A DNA stretch of 64,000 bases from Kytococcus schroeteri (GCF_042433515.1 NZ_JBHLVH010000010.1:1-64000), one strand, 5' to 3'; positions 52,944 through 61,101 are shown, counted from the stretch's first letter. A program made the numbers and translations. Notes: generated by a model not told the origin, from the sequence alone.

Positions 52944-53312
52944 TCAGGACCAGCCGAGGGCCCGGGCCAGGGCCACCGAGGCCGCCCCGAGCACCACCAC
53001 CAGCAGGAAGGGCGCCCGCATCCACAGGGCCACCACGGCCACCCCCAGTGCCACCACGCGGGCGTCCAGCTGGAGTCCCTGCCCGGAGGCGAGGGTGTTG
53101 GTGGCCGTCAAGGCGGCCAGCAGGCCCACGGTGACCATGGCGGCCAGGTCCAGGGCGGCCGGCCGCTCGAGCAGGGTGCGCGGCAGCAGGTACCCGCCGA
53201 GCTTGAGCGCGAAGGCCAGCCCGCAGGCCAGCAGCAGCCAGGTCCACGAGGTGGCGGGGGCGTCGGCGGCGGCCGGGGCGGCGAGCACCGCTGCAGCGGT
53301 CACGGGGGTCAC
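52944..53312 (-). CDS. azlD: AzlD-family branched-chain amino acid transport protein
   Basis: Small membrane subunit, 122 residues with four hydrophobic segments (e.g. WTWLLLACGLAFALKLGGYL; RVVALGVAVVALWMRAPFLL). AzlD works with AzlC as a two-component exporter of branched-chain amino acids or analogues. GTG 53312 overlaps the azlC stop (GTGA). The motif GGYLLPR in the first half is typical of the family. Confidence 0.83.
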   Translation of the reverse strand: MTPVTAAAVLAAPAAADAPATSWTWLLLACGLAFALKLGGYLLPRTLLERPAALDLAAMVTVGLLAALTATNTLASGQGLQLDARVVALGVAVVALWMRAPFLLVVVLGAASVALARALGWS

Positions 53313-53983
53313 GAGGTGCTCCGGAGGGTCTCGGGGCGGCTGGCCCACCCCGCGGCGGCGGCCACGACCGCGGCCCCGAGGATGGGCAGGCCGGCGGGCA
53401 CGGCGGGCACCAGGGCCAGGGTCACCACGGCCGCCAGGACCGCGATCACCACCGGCCGCCGGGCGGAGAGGTGGGGCCACAGCAGGCCGGTGAACGCGGC
53501 CACCGCGGCGCCGTCCAGGCCGAGGGCGTCGAGTTCGCCGATGCGGTCATCCGCCACCGCTCCCAGCGCGCTGAAGGCCACCCAGAAGACGTACACGCCG
53601 AGGCCCGCGGCCCAGAACCCGCGGCGCTGCTCGGCCCGGTCCTGCTGGGCCACCGCCACGGCGGTCGACTCGTCGATGGTGAGCTGCGCCATCGCGGCCC
53701 GCTCGGGCGCGCTGCGGGGCGGGACGAGCGTGGCCAGGCGCAGCCCGTAGACGGTGTTGCGCACGCCGAGCAGGGTGGCCGCCCCGGTCGCGGCGGCGGG
53801 GGAGCCCCCGCCGCCGACGACCCCGATGAAGGCGAACTGGGACCCGCCGGTGAACATCAGCGCCGAGAGCGCCACCGCCTGCCAGGCGTCGAGACCGCTG
53901 GCGACGGCAAGGGCGCCGAAGGAGATGCCGTACAGGCCGGTGGCGAAGCCGACCGAGAGCCCGGCGCGCTGGGCCGGGGTCAC
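53309..53983 (-). CDS. azlC: AzlC-family branched-chain amino acid exporter, large subunit
   Basis: 224-residue membrane protein; ALMFTGGSQFAFIGVV and LLGVRNTVYGLRLA are family motifs, and LTIDESTAVAVAQ is conserved in the central loop. About six to seven helices. GTG 53983 overlaps the LCP gene stop (GTGA), so azlC and azlD are the distal genes of an LCP-led transcript. No nearby amino acid gene explains the pairing. Confidence 0.86.
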   Translation of the reverse strand: MTPAQRAGLSVGFATGLYGISFGALAVASGLDAWQAVALSALMFTGGSQFAFIGVVGGGGSPAAATGAATLLGVRNTVYGLRLATLVPPRSAPERAAMAQLTIDESTAVAVAQQDRAEQRRGFWAAGLGVYVFWVAFSALGAVADDRIGELDALGLDGAAVAAFTGLLWPHLSARRPVVIAVLAAVVTLALVPAVPAGLPILGAAVVAAAAGWASRPETLRSTS

Positions 53984-55314
53984 AGCCCGTCGGGCAGGTC
54001 GCCGCCCTCGCGCAGGGCCTTCCACAGCTCGCCGGCCCTCTCGTCGTCCCACTTCACGGCCCAGCCGTGCTCGGTGCGCAGCGTGGAGTCGCTCACTGGG
54101 ACGGTCACCTGCCGGTCGCCGCCGCTGGCACGGCGCACCGCGTTGAGCGCCATGCCGATCTCCAGCATTGAGTCGTGCTCGTCCACCGTGAGGTTGGGCG
54201 TCACGGCACTGCCCACCGAGTGCAGGCGCCAGGGGAGCAGCACGTTGGCGGGGGTGAGCGCCTTGGAGCTGATGGCCTTGAGGAACTCGCGCTGGCGCTC
54301 CACGCGGCCCAGGTCGCCACGCGGGTCGAAGTACCGGGCGCGCACGTAGGCCAGGGCGGTGACGCCGTCCATCTCCTGGCAGCCCTTCTTCACGTCGAGG
54401 TGGGCCTTGTCGTCCTGGATGTCCTGCTTGGGGCAGAGCTCCACGCCGCCGAGGCTCTCCACCACGTTGGTGAAGCCGCCGAAGCCGATCTCGGCGTACC
54501 CGTCGATGCGCAGGCCGGTGTTCTGCTCCACGGTGTCGATGAGGAGCGGGGCGCCACCGGTGTTGTACGCGGCGTTGATCTTGTTCTCGCCCATGCCACG
54601 GATGGGCACGTAGGAGTCGCGGGGGATGGAGACCAGCGACGGGGCCCCCAGGACCGGCACGTGGACGAGCATGATCGTGTCGGTGCGGCGTCCCGCGCCA
54701 CCGCCGGTGCGCAGCCGGTTGCGGTCCTCGGCGGAGAGGTTCTCGCGGCTGTCCGAGCCGACGAGCAGGTAGTTGCGGCCCGCGGTGTCGGCCGGGCGGT
54801 CCCCCCAGGTGGGCATGGCGTCGGTGCGCTCGACCTTGTTCCACGAGTCGACGACGGCCCAGACCGTGCCGGCCAGCCAGAGCGCGACCACGACGACCAC
54901 GGCGGTCAGCGTCCGGCGCACCGGGTGGCGGCGCCGCGGTGCCCGCTCGAGGCGGTCGGCGCCGCGGGTCGGGCGGGGGGCGTCCTCATGGGCCAGCCCG
55001 TCGTGCTCGGGGTGCTCGACGGCCGCGGCGTACCCGGCCGGCTCGTCGTACCGGCCGCGCGGGTCGCGGCGGTCGGAGCGGTCGGTGTACCGCGGGTCCT
55101 GCTCGGGGCGACCGATCACGCGGGTGCGGTCCCGGCGCGCCTCGGCGTCGCGGGGCACGCCGCCGCGGCGCGCCGGACGGTCGGGGTGCGGCGGCACGGG
55201 TCCCCGCCCGGCCCCCCGGGAGGTCACACGGCGACGCCCGCGTGCGTCACGGTCCCGGCCGGAACCGGATCTGCCCCAGTCGCGGGGATCGCTGTCGTCA
55301 TGGCGGTCGGTCAC
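53980..55314 (-). CDS. LCP (LytR-CpsA-Psr) family cell wall polymer ligase
   Basis: Membrane-anchored phosphotransferase that attaches teichoic acid, arabinogalactan or capsule-like polymers to peptidoglycan, 444 residues. A long charged, disordered cytosolic N-terminus (1-130, Arg/Asp-rich) precedes one helix (about 134-155). The LCP domain shows LLVGSDSRENL, RTDTIMLVHV, SIPRDSYVPI, and FVRAR-like YVRARYFDPRGDLGRVERQ with the conserved Arg and Asp residues. GTG 55314 has TAGGCT 7 nt upstream. M. tuberculosis Rv3267 sits beside Rv3268 (TIGR03089), as here within 3 kb. Confidence 0.91.
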   Translation of the reverse strand: MTDRHDDSDPRDWGRSGSGRDRDARGRRRVTSRGAGRGPVPPHPDRPARRGGVPRDAEARRDRTRVIGRPEQDPRYTDRSDRRDPRGRYDEPAGYAAAVEHPEHDGLAHEDAPRPTRGADRLERAPRRRHPVRRTLTAVVVVVALWLAGTVWAVVDSWNKVERTDAMPTWGDRPADTAGRNYLLVGSDSRENLSAEDRNRLRTGGGAGRRTDTIMLVHVPVLGAPSLVSIPRDSYVPIRGMGENKINAAYNTGGAPLLIDTVEQNTGLRIDGYAEIGFGGFTNVVESLGGVELCPKQDIQDDKAHLDVKKGCQEMDGVTALAYVRARYFDPRGDLGRVERQREFLKAISSKALTPANVLLPWRLHSVGSAVTPNLTVDEHDSMLEIGMALNAVRRASGGDRQVTVPVSDSTLRTEHGWAVKWDDERAGELWKALREGGDLPDGL

Positions 55315-55321
55315 TCACCAG

Positions 55322-55327
55322 AGCCTA
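55322..55327 (-). promoter_or_regulatory. -10 element of the LCP-azlC-azlD operon (leaderless type)
   Basis: TAGGCT on the - strand, 7 nt before GTG 55314. Confidence 0.55.
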
Positions 55328-55406
55328 GGCGACGAGGCTGGGACCACGCTGGGACGCGGCGCGGGCAGGTCCCAGGCGTGGCGCGCGGGGCCTGCACAAT
55401 GTGCGC

Positions 55407-56381
55407 ATGACAGCCCTCAGCGTGATCATGCCCGTCCTCGACGAGGAGGCTGACCTCGCCGACTCCGTGGCGGCCGTGCTCGCCCAGGACGCGCCGGGGG
55501 AGCTGGAGGTCGTGCTGGCCGTGGGCCCCTCGCGCGACCGCACCCGCGAGGTGGCCGATGCCCTCGCCGCGGCCGACCCGCGCGTGGTGGTCATCGACAA
55601 CCCCAGCGGGCGCACCCCCGACGGGCTGAACGCCGCCCTGTCCGTGGCCCGGCACCCGGTGGTGGTGCGCGTGGACGCGCACGGGGAGCTCTCCCCGGGC
55701 TACCTGCGCACCGCGGTGGAGGTGCTCGAGCGCACCGGCGCGGCCAATGTCGGCGGCATCATGCACGCGCAGGGCCGCACCGTCGTCGAGCGGGCCGTGG
55801 CGGTGGCGATGGGGTCCCGCATCGGCGTGGGCGGGGCGCGCTTCCACACCGGTGGCGGGGAGGGGCCGTCGGACACCGTCTACCTCGGCTGCTTCCGCCG
55901 CGAGTGGCTCGACCGGGTGGGCGGCTACGACGCCCGCTTCGACCGCGCCCAGGACTGGGAGATGAACTGGCGCATCCGTCAGGCCGGGGGACTGGTCTGG
56001 TTCACCCCCGAGCTCGTGGTGGCCTACCGGCCGCGCCGCAGCCTGCCCGCCCTCGCCCGGCAGTACCGGGACTACGGCCGGTGGCGCCGGGTGGTGGCCG
56101 CCCTCCACGAGGGGTCGATCAACGCCCGCTACCTCGCCCCACCGGCGGCCCTCGTGGCCTGCGCGCTGGGCACGGCCGTGGGACTGCGGTGGCGCCCGGC
56201 GCTGGCGGTGCCGGCCACCTACCTCGCGGCGGTCACCGCCGGCGGCCTGTACGAGGCGCGCCGGGAGGAGCCCGCGGTCGCGCTGCGGGTGCCGGCCGTC
56301 ATCGCCACCATGCACATGGCCTGGGGGTGGGGCTTCCTCACCAGTCCCCGCGCGCTGCGCCGCCGCATCGTCGGTCGCTGA
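55407..56381 (+). CDS. family 2 glycosyltransferase
   Basis: GT-A transferase, 324 residues. N-terminal SVIMPVLDEEADLADSV, DXD equivalent VRVDAHG, and the acceptor-side QDWEMNWRIRQAGG (ED-like motif) are visible. One or two C-terminal hydrophobic stretches (about 240-262, 268-285) suggest membrane contact. Donor and acceptor unknown; adjacency to the LCP gene suggests wall polymer or polysaccharide synthesis. ATG 55407 follows CACAAT by 6 nt. A strong terminator follows 19 bp after its stop. Confidence 0.86.
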   Translation: MTALSVIMPVLDEEADLADSVAAVLAQDAPGELEVVLAVGPSRDRTREVADALAAADPRVVVIDNPSGRTPDGLNAALSVARHPVVVRVDAHGELSPGYLRTAVEVLERTGAANVGGIMHAQGRTVVERAVAVAMGSRIGVGGARFHTGGGEGPSDTVYLGCFRREWLDRVGGYDARFDRAQDWEMNWRIRQAGGLVWFTPELVVAYRPRRSLPALARQYRDYGRWRRVVAALHEGSINARYLAPPAALVACALGTAVGLRWRPALAVPATYLAAVTAGGLYEARREEPAVALRVPAVIATMHMAWGWGFLTSPRALRRRIVGR

Positions 56382-56400
56382 GGGACCGCCGTCCCCGCCA

Positions 56401-56446
56401 CCGCACGAGGACGCCCCCGGCAACTGCCGGGGGCGTCCTCGTGCGG
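56401..56446. terminator. strong bidirectional terminator between GT2 and CoA-transferase genes
   Basis: 21-bp perfect arms 56401-56421 and 56426-56446 with a 4-nt loop. Confidence 0.88.
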
Positions 56447-56459
56447 GGTGCTCGTCGGC

Positions 56460-57098
56460 TCAGGACAGGTCGACGGTGAACGGGGCGCCGGTCCGCTCGC
56501 GCACCTCGTCCTCGGTCACGCCCTCGGCCAGCTCGCGCAGCACCAGCCCGTCCTCGGTGACGTCCATGACGCACAGGTCGGTGATGATGCGCTGCACCAC
56601 CTGCTTGCCGGTCAGCGGCAGGGAGCACTCCTGCACGATCTTGTGGCTGCCGTCCTTGGCGACGTGCTCCATGAGCACCACCACCTTCTTGGCGCCGTGC
56701 ACGAGGTCCATGGCCCCGCCCATGCCCTTGACCATCTTGCCGGGGATCATCCAGTTGGCGATGTCGCCGGCGGCCGAGACCTGCATGGCGCCCAGGATGG
56801 CCGCGTCGATCTTGCCGCCGCGGATCATGCCGAAGCTCAGCGAGGAGTCGAAGAAGCTCGCGCCGCGGCGCACCGTGACGGTCTCCTTGCCGGCGTTGAT
56901 GAGGTCGGGGTCCAGCTCGTCCTCGGTGGGGTAGCGGCCCACGCCGAGGATGCCGTTCTCGGACTGAAGCACCAGTTCCACGTCGTCGTCGACGTAGTTG
57001 GGCACCAGCGTCGGCAGGCCGATGCCGAGGTTCACGTAGTCGCCGTCGTGCAGCTCCTGGGCCGCACGAGCCGCCATCTGCTCACGGGTCAGCGCCAT
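56460..57098 (-). CDS. 3-oxoacid CoA-transferase subunit B
   Basis: Beta subunit of a succinyl-CoA:3-oxoacid (SCOT-type) CoA-transferase, 212 residues. The catalytic glutamate lies in LQSENGILG near residue 47, and the family glycine run is in VNLGIGLPTLVPNY. Moves CoA between succinate and acetoacetate-like acids in ketone body or short-chain acid use. It starts 1 bp after the subunit A stop region, giving a two-gene operon. Confidence 0.93.
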   Translation of the reverse strand: MALTREQMAARAAQELHDGDYVNLGIGLPTLVPNYVDDDVELVLQSENGILGVGRYPTEDELDPDLINAGKETVTVRRGASFFDSSLSFGMIRGGKIDAAILGAMQVSAAGDIANWMIPGKMVKGMGGAMDLVHGAKKVVVLMEHVAKDGSHKIVQECSLPLTGKQVVQRIITDLCVMDVTEDGLVLRELAEGVTEDEVRERTGAPFTVDLS

Positions 57099-57099
57099 C

Positions 57100-57882
57100 T
57101 CAGGCCTCCTGCGGGGTCTCGGTGAGGGTGCGCTTCTCGATGCGCTTGTCCGCGGCGCGCTCCGGGCTGAGCGCCAGCACGCGCTGCACGAAGACGCCGG
57201 GCAGGTCCACCTCGTCGGGGTCGATCTCGCCGGGTTCCACGAGCTCCTCCACCTCGGCCACCGTCACCCGGCCGGCCATGGCCGCCACCGGGTTGAAGTT
57301 GCGGGCCGACTTGTTGAACACGAGGTTGCCGTGGCGGTCGCCCTTGGCGGCCCGCACCAGGGCGAAGTGGCAGGGGAGGGACTCCTCGAGCACGTACTCG
57401 TGGGTCTCGTCGAGCATCGTGAACTCGCGGGTCTCCTTGGCGGGGGACTCCACGGCCACCGAGCCGTCGGCGTCGTAGCGCCAGGGCATGCCGCCCTCGG
57501 CCACCAGGGTGCCCACGCCGGTGCGGGTCCAGAAGGCGGCGAGGCCGGTGCCGGCGGCGCGGAGCTTCTCGGCCAGCGTGCCCTGCGGGGTCAGCTCGAG
57601 CTCGAGCTCGCCCTCCAGGTACTGGCGCGCGAACTCCTTGTTCTCGCCCACGTAGGAGGCGATGACACGGCGCAGGCGGCCGGCGTCGAGCAGCACGCCC
57701 AGCCCCCAGCCGTCGACGCCGCAGTTGTTCGAGACGACCTCGAGCTCGGCGGTGCCGGCGGCGTGCACCTCCTCGATGAGCACCTGCGGGATGCCGCAGA
57801 GGCCGAAGCCCCCGACGGCCACGCGCATTCCGTTCTCGAGGCCCTCGATGGCCTCACGGGCTGAAGCGACCACTTTGTCCAT
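57100..57882 (-). CDS. 3-oxoacid CoA-transferase subunit A
   Basis: Alpha subunit, 260 residues. VGGFGLCGIPQVLI near residue 23 is the CoA-transferase alpha signature, followed by VSNNCGVDGWGLG and VGENKEFARQYLEGELELEL. ATG 57882 has TAGTGT 6 nt upstream. Together with subunit B it forms the active heteromer; the nearby fadE, crotonase and carboxylases make acyl-CoA degradation a consistent theme. Confidence 0.94.
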   Translation of the reverse strand: MDKVVASAREAIEGLENGMRVAVGGFGLCGIPQVLIEEVHAAGTAELEVVSNNCGVDGWGLGVLLDAGRLRRVIASYVGENKEFARQYLEGELELELTPQGTLAEKLRAAGTGLAAFWTRTGVGTLVAEGGMPWRYDADGSVAVESPAKETREFTMLDETHEYVLEESLPCHFALVRAAKGDRHGNLVFNKSARNFNPVAAMAGRVTVAEVEELVEPGEIDPDEVDLPGVFVQRVLALSPERAADKRIEKRTLTETPQEA

Positions 57883-57888
57883 GGCCGC

Positions 57889-57894
57889 ACACTA
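57889..57894 (-). promoter_or_regulatory. -10 element of the CoA-transferase operon (leaderless type)
   Basis: TAGTGT on the - strand, 6 nt before ATG 57882. Confidence 0.55.
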
Positions 57895-57912
57895 TCCCCG
57901 GAGTGACCTGCC

Positions 57913-58620
57913 TCACGCCCCGGGGGCGGTGCGGGTGACCCCCTCGGCGACCAGCCGCGCGTCGCCGGTGTCGACCGGCCCGGCGGACACCACCGTCACC
58001 ACCGACCCGCCGGCGCCCCAGACGCCGAGTGCCGTGCGCACCTGCTCAGCCGGGTCGTCGCAGAGCACGAGGACGCGCCCCGGTTCCTGCGGGGCGAGGA
58101 CCTCGGCACGCGACCACCGCTGGCCCTGGTGCACCAGGGCGTCGTCCTCCTCGGACACCTCGTGCCAGGGGGTGAACCCGTCGCCGAAGCTGGCCAGCTC
58201 GGCGGCCTCGTCGAACACGCCGCTGGGCAGGTCCTCGCCCGGCCACCGGCGGGCCAGCGCCTGCAGGGTCACGGCCACCACCTCGTCGGAGTCGTCGGCC
58301 AGGTCGCTCACCGGGCGGGTGGTCACGAGCACGTCGGCCCCCTCGTGGTCGTCCAGGGACACGGTGGCGCCCACCGCCCAGACCGCGAGCACCCAGTAGG
58401 CGGTGCGCCAGTGGCCGCGCGGGAGGTCGACCACCACCACGGTGCCGGGCTCGGCGTCGAACTCCTCCTGCAGCACGTTGGCGGCCTTGTTGACCCAGTT
58501 CACCAGGACGGCGCCGGAGAGCTCGATGCGCTCGCCGCGCACGTCGTCGAAGCAGGTGAGGCGGGGGGAGTGGGGGTGGTCGGTGGTCAACTGCTCCAGC
58601 ACCGTCGCCGGTGTGGTCAT
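57913..58620 (-). CDS. TIGR03089 family protein
   Basis: 235-residue actinobacterial protein related to the N-terminal part of AMP-binding enzymes: LTCFDDVRGERIELSGAVL, NWVNKAANVLQEEF and PGTVVVVDLPRGHWRTAYW resemble the start of acyl-CoA synthetases, but the adenylation core (P-loop STG and later motifs) is missing, so it is unlikely to activate acids. Role unknown. M. tuberculosis Rv3268 is the counterpart next to the LCP gene Rv3267. GAAGG about 14 nt before ATG 58620 is the only ribosome-like site. It faces the DNA glycosylase gene divergently. Confidence 0.8.
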   Translation of the reverse strand: MTTPATVLEQLTTDHPHSPRLTCFDDVRGERIELSGAVLVNWVNKAANVLQEEFDAEPGTVVVVDLPRGHWRTAYWVLAVWAVGATVSLDDHEGADVLVTTRPVSDLADDSDEVVAVTLQALARRWPGEDLPSGVFDEAAELASFGDGFTPWHEVSEEDDALVHQGQRWSRAEVLAPQEPGRVLVLCDDPAEQVRTALGVWGAGGSVVTVVSAGPVDTGDARLVAEGVTRTAPGA

Positions 58621-58747
58621 CTGTGGGGCCTTCCCGCGCCGCAGGGCGCGTGTGTCAGAGGGGTCGGGGCCCGAGGACGCGGGGTCGACGGGCTCGGCGG
58701 CCGGTGGCCGTTCGTGCATGCTACGGCCCGCCGGGGACACTGGTCCG

Positions 58748-59746
58748 GTGACCACCCCCGACACCCCGGCCCCCACCCACGAGGGCGCCCGGTCGTGGCG
58801 TGCCGGGTGGGCGGTGGACCTGCCCGGCACGCTGGCCCCGCTGCGCCGCGGCGGAGGAGACCCCAGCTCGACGGTGCCCGCGCCGGGCCAGCTCGTCCTG
58901 GCGGCCAACACCCCGGCCGGTCCCGGCACCCTGCACGTGGGGGTCTCCCGCGACGGCCGCACCGTGGAGGCGCGGGCGTGGGGGCCGGCCGGTGCCGTGC
59001 GCTGGCTGCTGGACGGGGTCCCCGAGCTGCTGGGCTCGCTCGACCGTCCGGAGGACCTCCGCCCGCGGCACGCGGTGCTCCAGCGCGCGCACGCCCGCCT
59101 CTCCCCGGGGTTGCGGGTGGTGCGGACGCGGCGGGTGTGGGACGCGCTGCTGCCGGCCGTGGTGGAGCAGAAGGTCACCGGGCAGGAGGCCTTCGCCGGC
59201 TATCGCGCCTTGGTGCGGGCGACGGGCTCCCCGGCGCCGGGGCCGGCCGGGGAGCGGGGGCTGCTGGTGCCGCCGGACGCGGCCACCGTGGCACGCGTGC
59301 CCTCGTGGGTGTTCCTGCGCTGCGGCATCGATGCCGGCCGGAGCGACACCCTGGTGCGCGCGGCCCGGGTGGGGGACCGCTGGGAGCAGCTGGTCGCCGC
59401 CACCGCCTCGATGGGGCGGGCGGAGCTCGACCGCGCCCACGCCCTGCTGCGCACCGTGCCCGGCATCGGCCCGTGGACTGCCGCGGAGGTGGCGCACCGC
59501 GCGCTGGGGGACCCCGACGCCGTGAGCTGGCGCGACTACCACGTGGCCGCGCACGTGACCCGGGCGCTCACCGGGACCGCCGGTGACGACGTGGACCTGG
59601 CCCGCGTGCTGGCGCCGTACGCCGGCCAGCGCTACCGGGTGCAGATGCTGCTCGGCGCCTCCCGGGAGACCCGCCCGGAGCGCCACGGACCCCGCCTCGC
59701 GCCCCGCACGCACCTGCCGGTGGCGGGACGTGGCCATACACCATGA
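58748..59746 (+). CDS. DNA-3-methyladenine glycosylase family (HhH-GPD) protein
   Basis: Base-excision repair glycosylase of the AlkA/HhH-GPD superfamily, 332 residues. The helix-hairpin-helix is TVPGIGPWTAAEVAHRALGD near residue 237; the catalytic Asp should be the one in WRDYHVAAHV about 20 residues later. The N-terminal 90 residues form the AlkA-like accessory domain. GTG 58748 follows GACACT by 6 nt, compatible with a leaderless start though the hexamer is weak. Substrate range (3-methyladenine or other alkylated bases) is inferred from family. Confidence 0.85.
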   Translation: MTTPDTPAPTHEGARSWRAGWAVDLPGTLAPLRRGGGDPSSTVPAPGQLVLAANTPAGPGTLHVGVSRDGRTVEARAWGPAGAVRWLLDGVPELLGSLDRPEDLRPRHAVLQRAHARLSPGLRVVRTRRVWDALLPAVVEQKVTGQEAFAGYRALVRATGSPAPGPAGERGLLVPPDAATVARVPSWVFLRCGIDAGRSDTLVRAARVGDRWEQLVAATASMGRAELDRAHALLRTVPGIGPWTAAEVAHRALGDPDAVSWRDYHVAAHVTRALTGTAGDDVDLARVLAPYAGQRYRVQMLLGASRETRPERHGPRLAPRTHLPVAGRGHTP

Positions 59747-59763
59747 GGGGGCCCTGCGCCGGC

Positions 59764-59793
59764 TTGACACGCGGGGAGTTGCACCGGTGTAAT
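59764..59793 (+). promoter_or_regulatory. canonical housekeeping promoter of whiB2
   Basis: Exact TTGACA (59764-59769), 18-bp spacer, TGTAAT (59788-59793). The closest match to the sigma-70/SigA consensus in the window; leader to GTG 59912 is about 110 nt and contains a C8G4 run (59809-59820). Confidence 0.75.
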
Positions 59794-59911
59794 TCCGGCG
59801 TCGGACGGCCCCCCCCGGGGCGCGTGCCGCCGGTCCACCCGCCGCGGGTCGGACCCCATCTGTTGGCTGTACCACCACGTGCTGACGGGCCCCAGGGTCG
59901 AGGAGGAAACC

Positions 59912-60178
59912 GTGCACGAACTTCAGATCGTCGGACTCGCCGAGCAGGCGGCCCCCAGTTGGCAGGAGCGCGCCCTGTGCGCCCAGACCGACCCCGAGGC
60001 CTTCTTCCCGGAGAAGGGCGGGTCCACCCGTGAGGCCAAGCGCGTGTGCACCGGCTGCGACGTGCGCTCCGAGTGCCTGGACTACGCCCTGGAGAACGAC
60101 GAGCGCTTCGGCATCTGGGGCGGCCTCTCCGAGCGTGAGCGCCGCAAGCTCAAGCGCCGGGCCGTGTTCAGCGCCTGA
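59912..60178 (+). CDS. whiB2: WhiB-family iron-sulfur transcriptional regulator
   Basis: 88-residue WhiB protein with the four cluster ligands C23, C46, C49 and C55, the GIWGG turn (67-71) and a basic C-terminus (RERRKLKRR) for DNA contact. WhiB2/WhmD homologues control septation and division. GTG 59912 has a perfect AGGAGG 5 nt upstream; an in-frame ATG at 59879 would leave that site unused. Unlike most neighbours it has a long leader and consensus promoter. M. tuberculosis whiB2 (Rv3260c) lies beside the same zincin and DUF3499 genes. Confidence 0.95.
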   Translation: MHELQIVGLAEQAAPSWQERALCAQTDPEAFFPEKGGSTREAKRVCTGCDVRSECLDYALENDERFGIWGGLSERERRKLKRRAVFSA

Positions 60179-60194
60179 GCACCCGCACCGTCCA

Positions 60195-60232
60195 CGTCGG
60201 CCGGTCCACCTCCCGGGCTGGGCCGGCCGACG
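60195..60232. terminator. hairpin terminator between whiB2 and the zincin-like gene
   Basis: 14-bp arms 60195-60208 and 60219-60232 with one G-T pair, nested inside an outer GCACCG/CGGTGC pair (60185-60190, 60240-60245). Confidence 0.7.
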
Positions 60233-60267
60233 CGCGTCACGGTGCGTGCGCAGGAGCCCGCCCGGGG

Positions 60268-60684
60268 TCACCGGTCGGGGTCGAGCTCCTCGGGGTCCCG
60301 ACCCAGGGCCTCGCCCAGCAGGTCGGCCACCACGGCCTGCACGAAGAGCTCCTGGTCCTGCGGGCCGCGGGCGTCGGTGCCGAACGCCAGCCGGTGGAGC
60401 ACCACCTGCCACCGGCCACCGACGGCCTGCACTCGGCCCCACCGGTCGGCGCGGTCGACGTCCGGGGGTGGCACCACCAGCACCAGCAGCTCCCAGTCGG
60501 CCTCCCGCAGGCCCGCCCGGGCGGCCACCCGGCTGGTGGCCGCGTGCGCCAGTTCCTCGAAGGCGGAGTGCCGGCTGGTCCGGGAGGGGGCGTCCGCGGT
60601 GCTCAGCGGCCCGCGCAGCTCGCGGCCGCGGCGCAGCATCCGCCGGCGTGCGGCGTTCCCGGCGCGTGCGGACGGACTGGGCAT
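60268..60684 (-). CDS. metallopeptidase (zincin-1) family protein, apparently without the zinc motif
   Basis: 138-residue protein matching actinobacterial metallopeptidase-family proteins (Rv3259-like) by position and by ELFVQAVVADLLGEALGRDP at the C-terminus. The HExxH expected of zincins is not present anywhere, so it is probably not an active protease. ATG 60684 has TACGCT 7 nt upstream, overlapping the divergent DUF3499 -10. Confidence 0.7.
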   Translation of the reverse strand: MPSPSARAGNAARRRMLRRGRELRGPLSTADAPSRTSRHSAFEELAHAATSRVAARAGLREADWELLVLVVPPPDVDRADRWGRVQAVGGRWQVVLHRLAFGTDARGPQDQELFVQAVVADLLGEALGRDPEELDPDR

Positions 60685-60691
60685 GGGCGCG

Positions 60692-60697
60692 AGCGTA
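60692..60697 (-). promoter_or_regulatory. -10 element of the zincin-like gene (leaderless type)
   Basis: TACGCT on the - strand, 7 nt before ATG 60684; shares TA (60696-60697) with the divergent -10. Confidence 0.5.
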
Positions 60698-60701
60698 GTC
60701 T
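60696..60701 (+). promoter_or_regulatory. -10 element of the DUF3499 gene (leaderless type)
   Basis: TAGTCT, 7 nt before GTG 60709; shares TA with the -10 on the opposite strand. Confidence 0.55.
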
Positions 60702-60708
60702 GCGCCCC

Positions 60709-61080
60709 GTGCCCACCTCTGACCCCAGCCCGCGCCTGTGCAGCAAGGTGGGGTGCGCGCAGCCCGCGGCCTCCACCCTGACCTACGTCTACGCCGAGCA
60801 GACGGTGGTGGTCGGCCCGCTCGTGGCCGAGGCCGAGCCTCACGTCTACGACCTGTGCGCCGAGCACACCGCCCGCCTCACCGCCCCGCGCGGCTGGCAG
60901 GTGATGCGGCTGCAGATCGACCTCGAGGACCCCACCGGCGCGGTGGCCGACATCGGGGCGCTGGCGGAGGCGGTGCGTGACCACCGCGAGCGACCGGCGG
61001 GTGCCCCCGGCGACGGTGCCGAGGCGGACCGCCGGCAGGGCCCGCGGCTGCGGCTGGTCTCGGGGGACCACGACGGCTGA
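60709..61080 (+). CDS. DUF3499 family protein
   Basis: 123-residue actinobacterial protein of unknown function with a likely zinc knuckle: C11 and C16 (LCSKVGC), C50 and H53 (LCAEH). Conserved LTYVYAEQTVVVGPL and PRGWQVMRL follow. Counterpart of M. tuberculosis Rv3258c between whiB2/Rv3259 and pmm, so the whole block is conserved. The C-terminal 40 residues are variable and charged. The phosphomannomutase gene follows after 21 bp with its own promoter. Confidence 0.88.
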   Translation: MPTSDPSPRLCSKVGCAQPAASTLTYVYAEQTVVVGPLVAEAEPHVYDLCAEHTARLTAPRGWQVMRLQIDLEDPTGAVADIGALAEAVRDHRERPAGAPGDGAEADRRQGPRLRLVSGDHDG

Positions 61081-61087
61081 CGCGCAC

Positions 61088-61093
61088 TACCCT
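61088..61093 (+). promoter_or_regulatory. -10 element of the phosphomannomutase gene (leaderless type)
   Basis: TACCCT, 8 nt before ATG 61102. Confidence 0.5.
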
Positions 61094-61101
61094 GTGCGTC
61101 C

